Below are positions 15,869 to 25,175 of a DNA stretch of 64,000 nucleotides, one piece after another (within the stretch, counting starts at the first letter, position 1; the number at the start of each line of letters is the position of its first letter). A program made the position numbers and the translations under genes. Below the pieces are notes generated by a model. It searched no databases, was not told the DNA's origin, and saw only the letters and a list, made by a program, of their open reading frames with translations. This DNA is from Bacteroidia bacterium (GTDB lineage Bacteria; Bacteroidota; Bacteroidia; J057). Location of the stretch: the NCBI GenBank assembly GCA_033391075.1, contig JAWPMV010000001.1:7440001-7504000 (forward strand), given 5' to 3'.

Positions 15869-16910
15869 GGCTTTCGACAAATTTGTCATTTTCCTCATAA
15901 ACGGGAAGATGCCCGGAGTTTTCAAACCAATAAAAAGCTTTTTGAGGGGCCTCCAAATGATTCAGGTATTCTTCTGCCAGAATAGAGGGCACATGGAAAT
16001 CATGTCGTCCACCAAATAAAAATACCGGAAGCTCAACTTTAGGTATGTTCCTGAAAAAATCCAGTTCCAGCAATTGAGGGAAGACTTTTTGATCCATTTC
16101 CCTTCCTTTGGATGTATAGGTCAGAATTTCTAAAATGCTCATCTCAGGAGAATGAAGGACACATTGCTTTAGTTCATCTCGTATTCCCTCCTTATAGCTA
16201 CTGCCTTTGTATTTCTGTAAAAGCTCTCTTTGCTGGGCCAACAACTCTCTGGAGCTGCTGTAAAGATTTGCATTCATTCCTCCTAAAACTTCCAAGGCAT
16301 CCTTGTCATTAGCTTCCTTTGCTTTCTGCAGGCAATACGCATAGGAAATGCTATCAGCTTTTTGTTGATGAACAATCTGCCCCATACCGATATAAGCCTT
16401 GTATTTTTCCGGACTTTGCTGCATAGCTTTGAGTCCCAAAACAGTTCCCCAGGAATGACCGAGTAAATAGACATCCACATGTGGGATATTGGCTTTCAGG
16501 GCATCCGTCAGGGCAAGTAAATCTTGAGTGAAGTTATCTATAGTAAGTTGAGCGTCCTTTAGCTTACTTGACCTACTTTTTCCTACGCCCCGCTGATCAT
16601 AGCGAACCACCGTAAACTCATCCAGCAAGCCTTCATCATAACATCTGCCCAACATCATATCCGAATAGCCAGGACCTCCATGTATCATGAGTAAAATGGG
16701 ATTGGAAAGATCATTTCCTCTGGCTAGTACTCCCGTTTTCTGCCCTCTGATATCCAGATAAAAAAGCCGATCTATGCCACTGGAAGATTGAATGCGTGTC
16801 TTGCTGAGTTGACGGTATTGGTAGAAGTTTCTAAGTAAAAAGCTCATGGCCACGAGGACCATGAGCGTAATAAATACATAGAGAATTCTTTTCATATAGC
16901 TTCTGATCAA
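15828..16910 (-). CDS. Membrane-anchored alpha/beta hydrolase, prolyl-aminopeptidase-like
   Basis: A 360-residue hydrolase with an N-terminal membrane helix (ILYVFITLMVLVAMSFLL, about 9-26). The alpha/beta-hydrolase elements are all visible: the oxyanion motif HGGPG (77-81), YDQRGVGKS, the nucleophile elbow G151-H-S153-W-G, the acid region FGGRHDFHVP and the His in ENSGHLP near the C-terminus. HGGPG with DQRG is characteristic of the proline iminopeptidase (S33) family, so peptide or ester hydrolysis outside the cytosol is likely. The gene lies 12 bases after the M16 peptidase gene on the same strand, suggesting an operon of two peptidases. Confidence 0.87.
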   Translation of the reverse strand: MIRSYMKRILYVFITLMVLVAMSFLLRNFYQYRQLSKTRIQSSSGIDRLFYLDIRGQKTGVLARGNDLSNPILLMIHGGPGYSDMMLGRCYDEGLLDEFTVVRYDQRGVGKSRSSKLKDAQLTIDNFTQDLLALTDALKANIPHVDVYLLGHSWGTVLGLKAMQQSPEKYKAYIGMGQIVHQQKADSISYAYCLQKAKEANDKDALEVLGGMNANLYSSSRELLAQQRELLQKYKGSSYKEGIRDELKQCVLHSPEMSILEILTYTSKGREMDQKVFPQLLELDFFRNIPKVELPVFLFGGRHDFHVPSILAEEYLNHLEAPQKAFYWFENSGHLPVYEENDKFVESLIEIKTSLAPQAP

Positions 16911-16922
16911 ATCTATAGATGA

Positions 16923-19670
16923 TTATCTATTTTCGAGGTCTTTTTGGGACTTTAGAAAATCTCCCGCCTTGACCATATGAACTTTGTTTGCGTCCAGGTA
17001 CTTTCGCATGGCCTGGTTTACTTTGGAGGAATTAAGTTTAGAAATATTATCAGCTAATTTTTTATCCCAAAAAAGATCGCGTTCATATCCTAAATATTGA
17101 TTTAAATGTCGTGAAATAAAGTCATCCTGGTTTAGTTGATTTACATCCCTCATTTGCTTCCATGCTGTTTTAGCTTCTTCTACTTCTTCTTCACTGAATC
17201 CTTCTGAGGTTACTTTTTCAATTTCTTCTTTAAACGCTTTTTCCAATTTCTCCACATTTTCGGGTGCGTATATCGCAAAAGAAGCGAATGTGCCAATTTT
17301 ACTGCTAGGAGAAGAACTGAAGTTCCCTCCAACCCCATAACTTAATCCTTCCTTCTCCCTGATCCGTTTGACAAGGCGAGATTGAAAACCTGTACCAAGC
17401 ATAAAGAAGCCAAGCTCTAAAGCGGGATTATCTTTACTCTCTGGATCGAAGTCAAATTGTTGAATACCAAAAAAGAAAGCATTCGCCTTGTCGGGGGTTT
17501 GGATATTTTGGTTGAAAATAGGAAGCTCACTCAGTTCATTTTGGATTTCTTCATAAGCAAGCGGACTCTCCCAATTTCCAAAAAGTTTTTCTAAAAGCTT
17601 CTGTGTCTCAGCCAAATCGAAATCACCCACCATACTCAAACGAGCATGTGAGGCACCGTAGAAGTCTTTGTGGAACTTTTTAACTTCATCGAGTTCAACC
17701 TCTGTTATCCATTGGATTTCCTCATCAAAATTCGGAACATATCTGGGATCGTCTTTTGGATAAGGGGTCAAATAAGCCTGGATGGATTTTATGGCCTTAA
17801 ATTGAGGTTCTGTCTTTTGTGATTCAATTATTGAAATTCTTTCCCGCTTAAGCTTGTCAAATTCATGAGCAGGAAATGCAGGGGTTTTCAGGATTTCTGC
17901 GACAAGTTCCAGGGTTGAGTTAAGGTTTGGACGACTGCATTGGATGCTGACGGAAAGCAGTTGATTTGAGCCAGATATAGAAACCGATGCTTTTAAATTA
18001 TCCAATGTATCTTTTAAATCTTCCCTGTTCATCTTGCTTGTTCCTTTATCCAGCATTCCTGCAGTAAGGGAACTAATCGTAGATTTTCCTTTAAGATCAT
18101 CCAGTCTGCCATTTAGGAGGTTCAGATTGATGTGAATGTTTTGGCCACGAGTCTTTTTAGTTAGAAGGGCAAGTTTCATCCCATTGCCGAGAACATTCCT
18201 GCTTGTATTTGCCTCTATATTTTCGATCGTCGGTGCAAAGGCTTCCCCCTGAGCAATATTCTCCTTGCCTTTGTAGTTTTTTACAAGCTCCTCAATTTCA
18301 GGAGCTTCAGGTATCTCTACACGATCGGGATTTTCGGTTGGAATAAAGACTCCTACCGTTCGGTTATCTTCTTTGAAATAAGTCCTTGCAACTTCTTGTA
18401 CTTCTGCATAGCTAATGTTTTCTATTCTATCCCGGTTCAGGAAGAAAAGCCGCCAGTCTCCCATTCCTATCCAATTACTCAATTGAATGCATATATCTTC
18501 AGAGGAATTCAGGCTTTGTTCTATATTTTTTAACAAGCTTGTTTTTGCACGTTTTACCTCTGCTTCTGTAGGAGGCTGATCTACTAAATTATCAATGGAG
18601 AGTAAGAGTTGCTCCTTAAGTGAATCGATATTTGCATCTTCCAGGCCCAATACAAAATAGCCTGATAAGCCCGGTTCGGCCATTTGCAAATTTAATCCCC
18701 CAATTTGTGTGGCAATTTTAGTCTCTACAAGGGCTTTGTACAGGCGACCTGAGGGTTGATTGGTTAATATGCGGGAAACTATGTCTATCCCCGCATAGTC
18801 TTGATGATAACCTGCTGGAACATGATAGGCCACCATAGATACTTTGATTGCCCCGGTCCGCTTTAGCTTCACAAACCTTTCTCCGTCCTTCGTAGGATCT
18901 TTCGTGTATATTTCAGGTAATACGCGTTCAGGTTTAGGGATAGGAGAGAAATGTTTTTCTACAAGTGCAAGGGCTTCTTTTTCCTCAATTTTGCCGGTTA
19001 CAATTAAAACTGCATTATCAGGCTGGTAGTATTTTTTATAAAAGGCTTGCAGTCTTTCAATGGGAACATTCTCGATATCTGAGCGACTACCTATGGTAGA
19101 TTTTCCATAGTTATGCCAGTCATATGCAGTGGAAATAACACGTTTTAAAAGGACTCCTACCGGGTTGTTTTCGCCCATTTCAAATTCATTTCGAACCACT
19201 GTCATTTCCGTTTCCAGTTCTTCCGCAGAAATATTTGAATTGACCATCCTGTCTGCTTCCATTTCCAGGATTGCATCAAGGTTATCCTCTGTTGCAGGGA
19301 AGGTCTCAAAATAATTGGTTCGGTCAAGCCAGGTAGTTCCATTCCAGCGGTTCCCACGTTTTGAAATCTCTTCTTTGATATCCGCATATTTTTTGGTGCT
19401 TTTGAAAAGCATATGTTCCAGCAAATGTGCCATGCCCGTTTCGCCATAGTTCTCATGTTTCGAGCCAACGAGATAGGTGACATTCACGGTTATGGTTTGC
19501 TTAGTAGGGTCAGGGAAAAGCAGTACTTTTAGCCCATTGTCAAGCCGATACTCTGTGATGCCTTCGACCGTGGCAATCTTTTTAGGTTCACCTTCATCAT
19601 GAAGAGAAGGTGATGCCCATGTCCCTATGGCAAATAGAAGTAGAACTGTTAACAGTTTTAGTATTTTCAT
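16923..19670 (-). CDS. M16 family zinc peptidase, secreted
   Basis: A 915-residue pitrilysin-type protease with both halves present. The inverted zinc motif is H82-L-L-E85-H86 with the third ligand in the LETEMTVVRNEFEM helix about 75 residues later. The C-terminal half (about 480-915) contains the second peptidase-like repeat with the family's substrate-binding RxxxY-type end (RIREKEGLSYGVGG). A signal peptide (MKILKLLTVLLLFAIGTWA) predicts a periplasmic location. It is followed after 12 bases by the alpha/beta hydrolase gene. Confidence 0.93.
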   Translation of the reverse strand: MKILKLLTVLLLFAIGTWASPSLHDEGEPKKIATVEGITEYRLDNGLKVLLFPDPTKQTITVNVTYLVGSKHENYGETGMAHLLEHMLFKSTKKYADIKEEISKRGNRWNGTTWLDRTNYFETFPATEDNLDAILEMEADRMVNSNISAEELETEMTVVRNEFEMGENNPVGVLLKRVISTAYDWHNYGKSTIGSRSDIENVPIERLQAFYKKYYQPDNAVLIVTGKIEEKEALALVEKHFSPIPKPERVLPEIYTKDPTKDGERFVKLKRTGAIKVSMVAYHVPAGYHQDYAGIDIVSRILTNQPSGRLYKALVETKIATQIGGLNLQMAEPGLSGYFVLGLEDANIDSLKEQLLLSIDNLVDQPPTEAEVKRAKTSLLKNIEQSLNSSEDICIQLSNWIGMGDWRLFFLNRDRIENISYAEVQEVARTYFKEDNRTVGVFIPTENPDRVEIPEAPEIEELVKNYKGKENIAQGEAFAPTIENIEANTSRNVLGNGMKLALLTKKTRGQNIHINLNLLNGRLDDLKGKSTISSLTAGMLDKGTSKMNREDLKDTLDNLKASVSISGSNQLLSVSIQCSRPNLNSTLELVAEILKTPAFPAHEFDKLKRERISIIESQKTEPQFKAIKSIQAYLTPYPKDDPRYVPNFDEEIQWITEVELDEVKKFHKDFYGASHARLSMVGDFDLAETQKLLEKLFGNWESPLAYEEIQNELSELPIFNQNIQTPDKANAFFFGIQQFDFDPESKDNPALELGFFMLGTGFQSRLVKRIREKEGLSYGVGGNFSSSPSSKIGTFASFAIYAPENVEKLEKAFKEEIEKVTSEGFSEEEVEEAKTAWKQMRDVNQLNQDDFISRHLNQYLGYERDLFWDKKLADNISKLNSSKVNQAMRKYLDANKVHMVKAGDFLKSQKDLENR

Positions 19671-19839
19671 TTTAGGTGGTATTGGGGGTTGTTTCTTAGA
19701 TAGTATCTCAGTAAAAAATAATTCATTTTTTATGATTTAAGAAATTTGGCAACAGAATTCCGTGATTTTGTGTTTGTCTCAGTGACTTCCTGGAGGATTT
19801 TATCCTTTCCTTTCTCCCCTGATTCATTTTTTTTAATTT

Positions 19840-22623
19840 ATGAATCCAAAAATTACTACTATGCCGGCCCTCAAACTTTCCGGATTTACTAGCTACCTGA
19901 TTGGAACATCTGTCCTAATCCTTGGCATAGGCCTTTCTGCATGCAATTCCGGCCCCAAAATAGATTACAGCACCCAGGTAAAACCCATCCTGAACAAGAA
20001 TTGCATCCACTGCCATGGCGGAGTAAAACAAAACGGAGGCTTTAGTCTATTGAACCGGGAATTGGCTATGGCTCCAACGGAATCCGAGCATCCAGCCATC
20101 ATCCCTTTTGATGCGGATAATAGTGAGTTGATCAAACGACTTACTCATTCCAATCCCGAAAAACGCATGCCTTTTGAGAAGGATGCTTTGGCAGAAAATG
20201 AGGTAGAGATTTTGAGGCAATGGATAGAGGAAGGGGCAGAATGGGGTACACATTGGGCCTATGTTCCGCTAAAGGAGGTAGAGGTGCCGAAGGAAACCTT
20301 ACGAGCTGATATAAATGGAAGTGAAAATTGGGGGGCTAATAGCATCGATGCCTTCATTGCTCAAAAAATGGAGGAAAAGGGACTGAGTCCTAATCCGGAA
20401 GCGCAGAAAGAAGTGCTGCTAAGGCGACTGAGTTTTGACCTGACGGGATTGCCAGCTTCGGATGAATTGAGGGAAGCTTTTCTACGAGAAGAAGATCCCA
20501 TTTCCTACGAGGTAGTAATTGATAGTCTTCTGGCTTCACAAAGCTATGGAGAAAGATGGGCCGCGATGTGGATGGACCTGGCACGCTATGCAGATAGCAA
20601 AGGCTTTGAACGTGATTTTTCCCGTACGATTTGGGAGTACCGCGATTATGTCATTCGGTCTTTCAATCAGGACCTGCCCTATGACCAATTCATTATCGAA
20701 CAAATGGCAGGCGATCTTCTTCCTACTCCCACAGATGCTCAATACATCGCCACAGGCTTTCACCGAAATACCACCACCAATGACGAAGGGGGAACCAATA
20801 ATGAAGAATTCCGCACCTATGCCATCATCAATCGGGTGAACACGACCTGGGAAGCCCTCATGGGAACTACCTTCAGTTGCACCCAATGCCACGGCCATCC
20901 CTACGATCCTATTCCCCATGAGGAGTACTATGAATTCATGGCTTTTCTCAATAATACCCGCGACAATGATACCCATCCTGACTATCCCTGGTTGCGCATG
21001 TTTTCAGAAGTAGAAAAGGGAGAATTGGCTTCCCTCAAGAAATGGGTGGGAGCACAAAGTTCGGAGGAGAAAGCAAGTAAGATAGAAGGCTTCCTCAAAA
21101 CCTGGCAGCCGGTTAGCTATTCTTTGGAAACAGACTCCATGGTCAATGCGGCTTTGTACGACACCAAATATTTGGGCTTTCGATACAAAGGCATGGCTCG
21201 TTTTAGACATCTTGACCTAAGTGGAAAGGATGCTTTCTTGATGCGGGTTCTCAGGAATGGAGATGGGGGCAAAATTCGGATTCATATCGATGCTCCCGCT
21301 GGAAAGAAAATTTTGGATGCCAAACTGGATAAGTCAAAAGCCATTGCTGATTTCTACCAATTTCCCATTGAAAAAACGACTGGAACACATGACCTATATA
21401 TCTTCTATGACAATCCTCGTATGGCAAGCAATCCTGATGCGATGGGCTTCCAATTTGATTGGTTCACATTTGTAGAGGATTTGCCGGGTAAAGGGACGGC
21501 TTCCTATGCTGAAAATGAAAAGCGCTTTTGGGAACTTATGCAAAGCAAGGCGGATCATAGCCTGATCATGCGAGAGAATCCGGAAGATCGCAGGCGTAAA
21601 ACCCATGTTTTTGATCGAGGCAATTGGCTGGTAGCTGAACAGGAAGTTCAGCCCGATGTGCCCGGTATTTTGCCTGACTTCCCAGCCGATGCTCCGCGAA
21701 ATCGTCTGGGACTGGCTCAATGGATCGTCAGTACGGAAAATCCCCTGACTGCCCGAACCATAGTCAATCGACTTTGGGAACAAATTTTTGGACAAGGATT
21801 GGCAGAAACGCTTGAAGATCTGGGTAGCCAGGGCATTCCTCCCAGCCATCCGGAACTTCTCGATTATCTGGCCTGGAACTTTATGCATACCCACAATTGG
21901 AGCATAAAAGGACTATTAAAAGAAATCCTGCTCTCAGATACCTATCGACAATCCAGTGTGGTGGATGCCCAAAAACGGGACGCTGACCCTTACAATAAAT
22001 ACTATGCCCGAGGAGCTCGTGTCAGACTTTCTGCTGAGCAAATCAGAGATCAGGCTCTGGCCGTAAGTGATTTGTTGAGTGAAAAAATGTACGGCCCGCC
22101 CGTCATGCCATATCAACCGGAGGGAGTGTGGGCCGCACCCTATAATTCTCAAGCCTGGAAGATAAGTGAAGGAGAGGATCGTTTCCGTAGAGCGCTTTAT
22201 ACCTTTGTCAAAAGAGGATCCCCCTATCCGGCCATGGAGACTTTCGATGTAGCCAATCGGGAAGTTTGCAGTTCGAGAAGGATTCGGACGAATACGCCTT
22301 TGCAAGCCCTGCTAACCCTCAATGATCCGGTTTATGTGGAAGCTGCACAAAACTTTGCAAAATGGATAGAGAAACAAGGCAATTCATCACTGGAAGAAAA
22401 GATAAGCATAGCTTATATGCGAGCGGTAGGAAGAGCCATACCAGCAGATAAATTGAAAGTCTTTGGGGATTTATATGAGGCTTCAAAAGAAAATTATGAG
22501 CAGGATGAAGAGGAAGCAAAAGAGCTCTTGGGCGAATGGGAAAATGAGGAAGTAGCCCATGCTGCTGCTATGGTCATGCTGGCCAATGCCATGTTTAACC
22601 TTGACGAATTTCTTACCAAATAG
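19840..22623 (+). CDS. DUF1549/DUF1553 cytochrome-type lipoprotein (planctomycete-like)
   Basis: A 927-residue lipoprotein (LSAC lipobox, Cys35). A PSCyt1-type heme c domain comes first (NC55-I-H-C58-H59, residues about 42-130), then DUF1549/PSCyt2 (about 160-370, with RWAAMWMDLARYADSKG and a second CxxCH as FSCTQCHGHPYDPIP), a middle beta-rich insertion (about 400-560) that may bind carbohydrate, and DUF1553/PSD1 (about 610-900, with NRLWEQIFGQGL and TPLQALLTLNDP). This architecture abounds in Planctomycetes and Verrucomicrobia. The partner DUF1501 gene follows two bases after the stop. The role of such pairs is unproven; oxidative breakdown of a complex sugar or other organic substrate is the usual proposal. 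Confidence 0.92.
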   Translation: MNPKITTMPALKLSGFTSYLIGTSVLILGIGLSACNSGPKIDYSTQVKPILNKNCIHCHGGVKQNGGFSLLNRELAMAPTESEHPAIIPFDADNSELIKRLTHSNPEKRMPFEKDALAENEVEILRQWIEEGAEWGTHWAYVPLKEVEVPKETLRADINGSENWGANSIDAFIAQKMEEKGLSPNPEAQKEVLLRRLSFDLTGLPASDELREAFLREEDPISYEVVIDSLLASQSYGERWAAMWMDLARYADSKGFERDFSRTIWEYRDYVIRSFNQDLPYDQFIIEQMAGDLLPTPTDAQYIATGFHRNTTTNDEGGTNNEEFRTYAIINRVNTTWEALMGTTFSCTQCHGHPYDPIPHEEYYEFMAFLNNTRDNDTHPDYPWLRMFSEVEKGELASLKKWVGAQSSEEKASKIEGFLKTWQPVSYSLETDSMVNAALYDTKYLGFRYKGMARFRHLDLSGKDAFLMRVLRNGDGGKIRIHIDAPAGKKILDAKLDKSKAIADFYQFPIEKTTGTHDLYIFYDNPRMASNPDAMGFQFDWFTFVEDLPGKGTASYAENEKRFWELMQSKADHSLIMRENPEDRRRKTHVFDRGNWLVAEQEVQPDVPGILPDFPADAPRNRLGLAQWIVSTENPLTARTIVNRLWEQIFGQGLAETLEDLGSQGIPPSHPELLDYLAWNFMHTHNWSIKGLLKEILLSDTYRQSSVVDAQKRDADPYNKYYARGARVRLSAEQIRDQALAVSDLLSEKMYGPPVMPYQPEGVWAAPYNSQAWKISEGEDRFRRALYTFVKRGSPYPAMETFDVANREVCSSRRIRTNTPLQALLTLNDPVYVEAAQNFAKWIEKQGNSSLEEKISIAYMRAVGRAIPADKLKVFGDLYEASKENYEQDEEEAKELLGEWENEEVAHAAAMVMLANAMFNLDEFLTK

Positions 22624-22625
22624 CC

Positions 22626-24122
22626 ATGAGCAAGAAAAATCATCAATTACCCAAGGAAGCCCTTCATAGAAAGTTGGAGCTGGAAAGCCGGAGGGTGTTC
22701 CTCAAGAAAAGCGGTTGGGGACTCGGAGCCCTGGCTTTTTCGGCTATGTTTGGAGGATGTGGATTAAAGATGGAGGAAAATATCCCCACAGCCTTCGATC
22801 CGGGCAATCCTTTGGCCTCAAAATTTCCTCCTTTCAATTCCCGGGCGAAATCAGTCATATACATTCATATGGCGGGAGCTCCTTCCCAGTTGGAGCTTTT
22901 TGATTACAAGCCTACGCTCGCCAAACTGCATGGACAAGCTTGCCCCGAATCTTTATTGGCCGGCAAGCAGTTTGCTTTTATTCGTGGTGTGCCGAGCATG
23001 CTAGGCCCTCAGGCGAAATTCAAGCAAAGAGGAGAATCCGGAGCCTGGATTTCGGAACGTATGCCTTTTTTAGCAGAAATGGCCGATGACATCAGTTTTT
23101 TGAAAGCTGTCCATACCGACCAATTCAATCACGCACCCGCACAATTGCTCATGCATACAGGAAGTGCACAAATCGGGCGACCGAGTATAGGTAGCTGGGT
23201 TACTTATGGACTGGGTACAGATAATCAGGATTTGCCGGGATTTGTGGTTCTGACTTCCGGGGGAAATAATCCGGATGCCGGTAAGCAAATTTGGGGCAGT
23301 GGATTCCTGCCATCTGTCTACCAGGGCGTTCAATGCCGAAGTAAAGGCGAACCCGTCCTTTACCTCAATGATCCTAAAGGCGTAAATAGAGACATTCGAA
23401 AAGCTTCTATCGATGCCATCAATGAGGTCAATAAAATGACCCATGAAGAATTTGGTGATCCAGAAACCCTTTCCCGTATTTCTCAATACGAACTGGCCTT
23501 TCGTATGCAAACGGCAGTTCCGGGTGTGATGGATATCAATACAGAACCAGATTATATCCATGAAATGTATGGAACGGAACCCGGCAAAGTTTCCTTCGCC
23601 AATAATGCATTGCTCGCCCGCAAACTGGTCGAAAATGGGGTTCGTTTTATTCAGCTTTTTGATTGGGGTTGGGATACACATGGAACGGGTCCGGGTGGAG
23701 CCTTAAACATTGGCTTTGTTGATAAATGCAATCAAACGGACAGACCTGTAGCTGCCCTCCTGAAAGACCTCAAGCAGAGAGGTTTGTTGGAAGAAACCCT
23801 GGTCGTCTGGGGCGGAGAATTTGGGCGTACCCCCATGCAGGAAAACCGAAATGGAGTAGGGCAGAAGTGGGCCGGACGCGATCATCATCCAGATGCCTTT
23901 ACCATGTGGATGGCCGGTGGTGGCATCAAAGGCGGCATCAGCCATGGCGAAACCGACGAACTCGGCTATAGCGGCATCGCAGGTCAGCAATCGGTTTACG
24001 ATATCCAAGCAACCATCCTCCATCAATTGGGATTTGATCACGAAAAGTTCACCTATGATTTTCAAGGTAGACCCTTTCGTTTGACCGATGTTGAGGGGGA
24101 GGTGATAAGAGAGATAATTTAA
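22626..24122 (+). CDS. DUF1501 family secreted protein with Tat-type signal
   Basis: A 498-residue protein of the DUF1501 family, which belongs to the alkaline-phosphatase/sulfatase fold group. The N-terminus has a twin-arginine signal (ESRRVFLKKSGWGLGALAFS). Family motifs include IYIHMAGAPSQLELFDYKP, LFDWGWDTHG, WGGEFGRTPMQE and GRDHHPDAFTMWMAGGG, which contain the likely metal-binding Asp and His residues. It is almost certainly translated together with the preceding DUF1549/DUF1553 gene (two-base gap), as in Planctomycetes, and the two probably act on the same substrate in the envelope. Confidence 0.93.
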   Translation: MSKKNHQLPKEALHRKLELESRRVFLKKSGWGLGALAFSAMFGGCGLKMEENIPTAFDPGNPLASKFPPFNSRAKSVIYIHMAGAPSQLELFDYKPTLAKLHGQACPESLLAGKQFAFIRGVPSMLGPQAKFKQRGESGAWISERMPFLAEMADDISFLKAVHTDQFNHAPAQLLMHTGSAQIGRPSIGSWVTYGLGTDNQDLPGFVVLTSGGNNPDAGKQIWGSGFLPSVYQGVQCRSKGEPVLYLNDPKGVNRDIRKASIDAINEVNKMTHEEFGDPETLSRISQYELAFRMQTAVPGVMDINTEPDYIHEMYGTEPGKVSFANNALLARKLVENGVRFIQLFDWGWDTHGTGPGGALNIGFVDKCNQTDRPVAALLKDLKQRGLLEETLVVWGGEFGRTPMQENRNGVGQKWAGRDHHPDAFTMWMAGGGIKGGISHGETDELGYSGIAGQQSVYDIQATILHQLGFDHEKFTYDFQGRPFRLTDVEGEVIREII

Positions 24123-24126
24123 CGAC

Positions 24127-24201
24127 GTATTAGCGTTATAGGGTGTTAGAGTATTAGTGTGGGAATTTATCCTCACATAAACGCTAATACCCAAACACCC
24201 T
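24127..24201. repeat. Interleaved inverted repeats in the spacer
   Basis: GTATTAGCGTT (24127-24137) pairs with AACGCTAATAC (24180-24190), AGGGTGTT (24140-24147) with AACACCCT (24194-24201), and GTATTAG (24151-24157) competes for CTAATAC (24184-24190). The first two pairs are interleaved, so both cannot form a simple hairpin at once. The TTAGGGTGTTAG-like words recur in other spacers of this window. Confidence 0.55.
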
Positions 24202-24220
24202 AACACACAAACACTGCATT

Positions 24221-25141
24221 ATGAGCAACACCCGCAGAAACTTCCTCAAATCTTCCCTCGGCGCAGGAGCATCATTTGCTCTGGGCGCAAGCTCCCTTTT
24301 CGAAGAAAACAAAGCTCCCTTTCCCATATCCCGGGACTTTACACTCAAAATCTACGCGACAAACTGGGGCTTTGAAGGCGATACTATGGCCTTTTGTAAA
24401 AAAGCCAAGGAGTCTGGTTACGATGGGGTAGAAGTTTGGGCTCCGCGGGGAGAGAAAAAAGTGAAGGATTTTATGGAAGCGGTTGAAAAGCATGGCTTGT
24501 CCTACGGTTTCCTTGCAGGGAATTGGGGCAAGACCTATGAGGAAAATCTCAAGGCCTTTCAGGATTATGTGGACTATGCGCTTGAGATGAAACCGGATTT
24601 TCTCAATTGTCATTCAGGCAAAGACTATTTTAGTTTTGAGCAGAACCAGGCTTTCATTGAGCATACCACTAAGCGCCATAAGGAAAGCGGTATTCCTATC
24701 AGTCATGAGACTCATCGAGGGCGTATTCTTTTTAATGCTCCTTTGGCCCGGAAATTTATCAAAGCCATGCCGGAACTGCGATTGACCCTGGATATCTCTC
24801 ATTGGACGGTGGTGCATGAGTCATTACTGGAGGATCAGCAGGAAGCAGTTGATTTGGCCTTGGAACGAACAGACCATGTACATTCGCGTGTAGGTTTTCA
24901 GGAGGGGCCGCAAGTTCCGGAACCTCGAGCACCGGAATATAAATCAGCCCTGGATGCGCATTTTGCCTGGTGGGACAAAGTCGTGGAACATAAATCCAAA
25001 GCAGGTGAAACCCTGACCATGACTACCGAATTTGGCCCTCCCGGATATATGTGGGCCTTGCCTTATACGAAACAGCCTTTGGCAAATTTATGGGAGGTCA
25101 ATGCGCACATGAAGGATTTGTGGCGGGAGAGGTATGGGTAG
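24221..25141 (+). CDS. Secreted sugar-phosphate isomerase/epimerase-like TIM-barrel protein
   Basis: A 306-residue protein of the xylose-isomerase-like TIM-barrel superfamily (AP endonuclease 2 family). A twin-arginine signal is present (NTRRNFLKSSLGAGASFALG). Barrel motifs include ESGYDGVEVWAP, FLNCHSGKDYF, ISHETHRGRILFNAP and LTLDISHWTVVHES, with acid and His residues at barrel ends that could bind a divalent metal, and TEFGPPGYMW near the end. It follows the DUF1549/DUF1501 pair on the same strand after a 98-base spacer, and probably works on the same sugar or polyol substrate. Confidence 0.85.
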   Translation: MSNTRRNFLKSSLGAGASFALGASSLFEENKAPFPISRDFTLKIYATNWGFEGDTMAFCKKAKESGYDGVEVWAPRGEKKVKDFMEAVEKHGLSYGFLAGNWGKTYEENLKAFQDYVDYALEMKPDFLNCHSGKDYFSFEQNQAFIEHTTKRHKESGIPISHETHRGRILFNAPLARKFIKAMPELRLTLDISHWTVVHESLLEDQQEAVDLALERTDHVHSRVGFQEGPQVPEPRAPEYKSALDAHFAWWDKVVEHKSKAGETLTMTTEFGPPGYMWALPYTKQPLANLWEVNAHMKDLWRERYG

Positions 25142-25175
25142 TGCGAAACCATATGAAAACTGATTCTTTTGAGAA

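Noticed and set aside
20536-20976. A 146-codon minus-strand frame inside the DUF1549/DUF1553 gene
   Set aside because: Antisense to strongly conserved motifs of that gene, including CxxCH; no independent evidence for coding.
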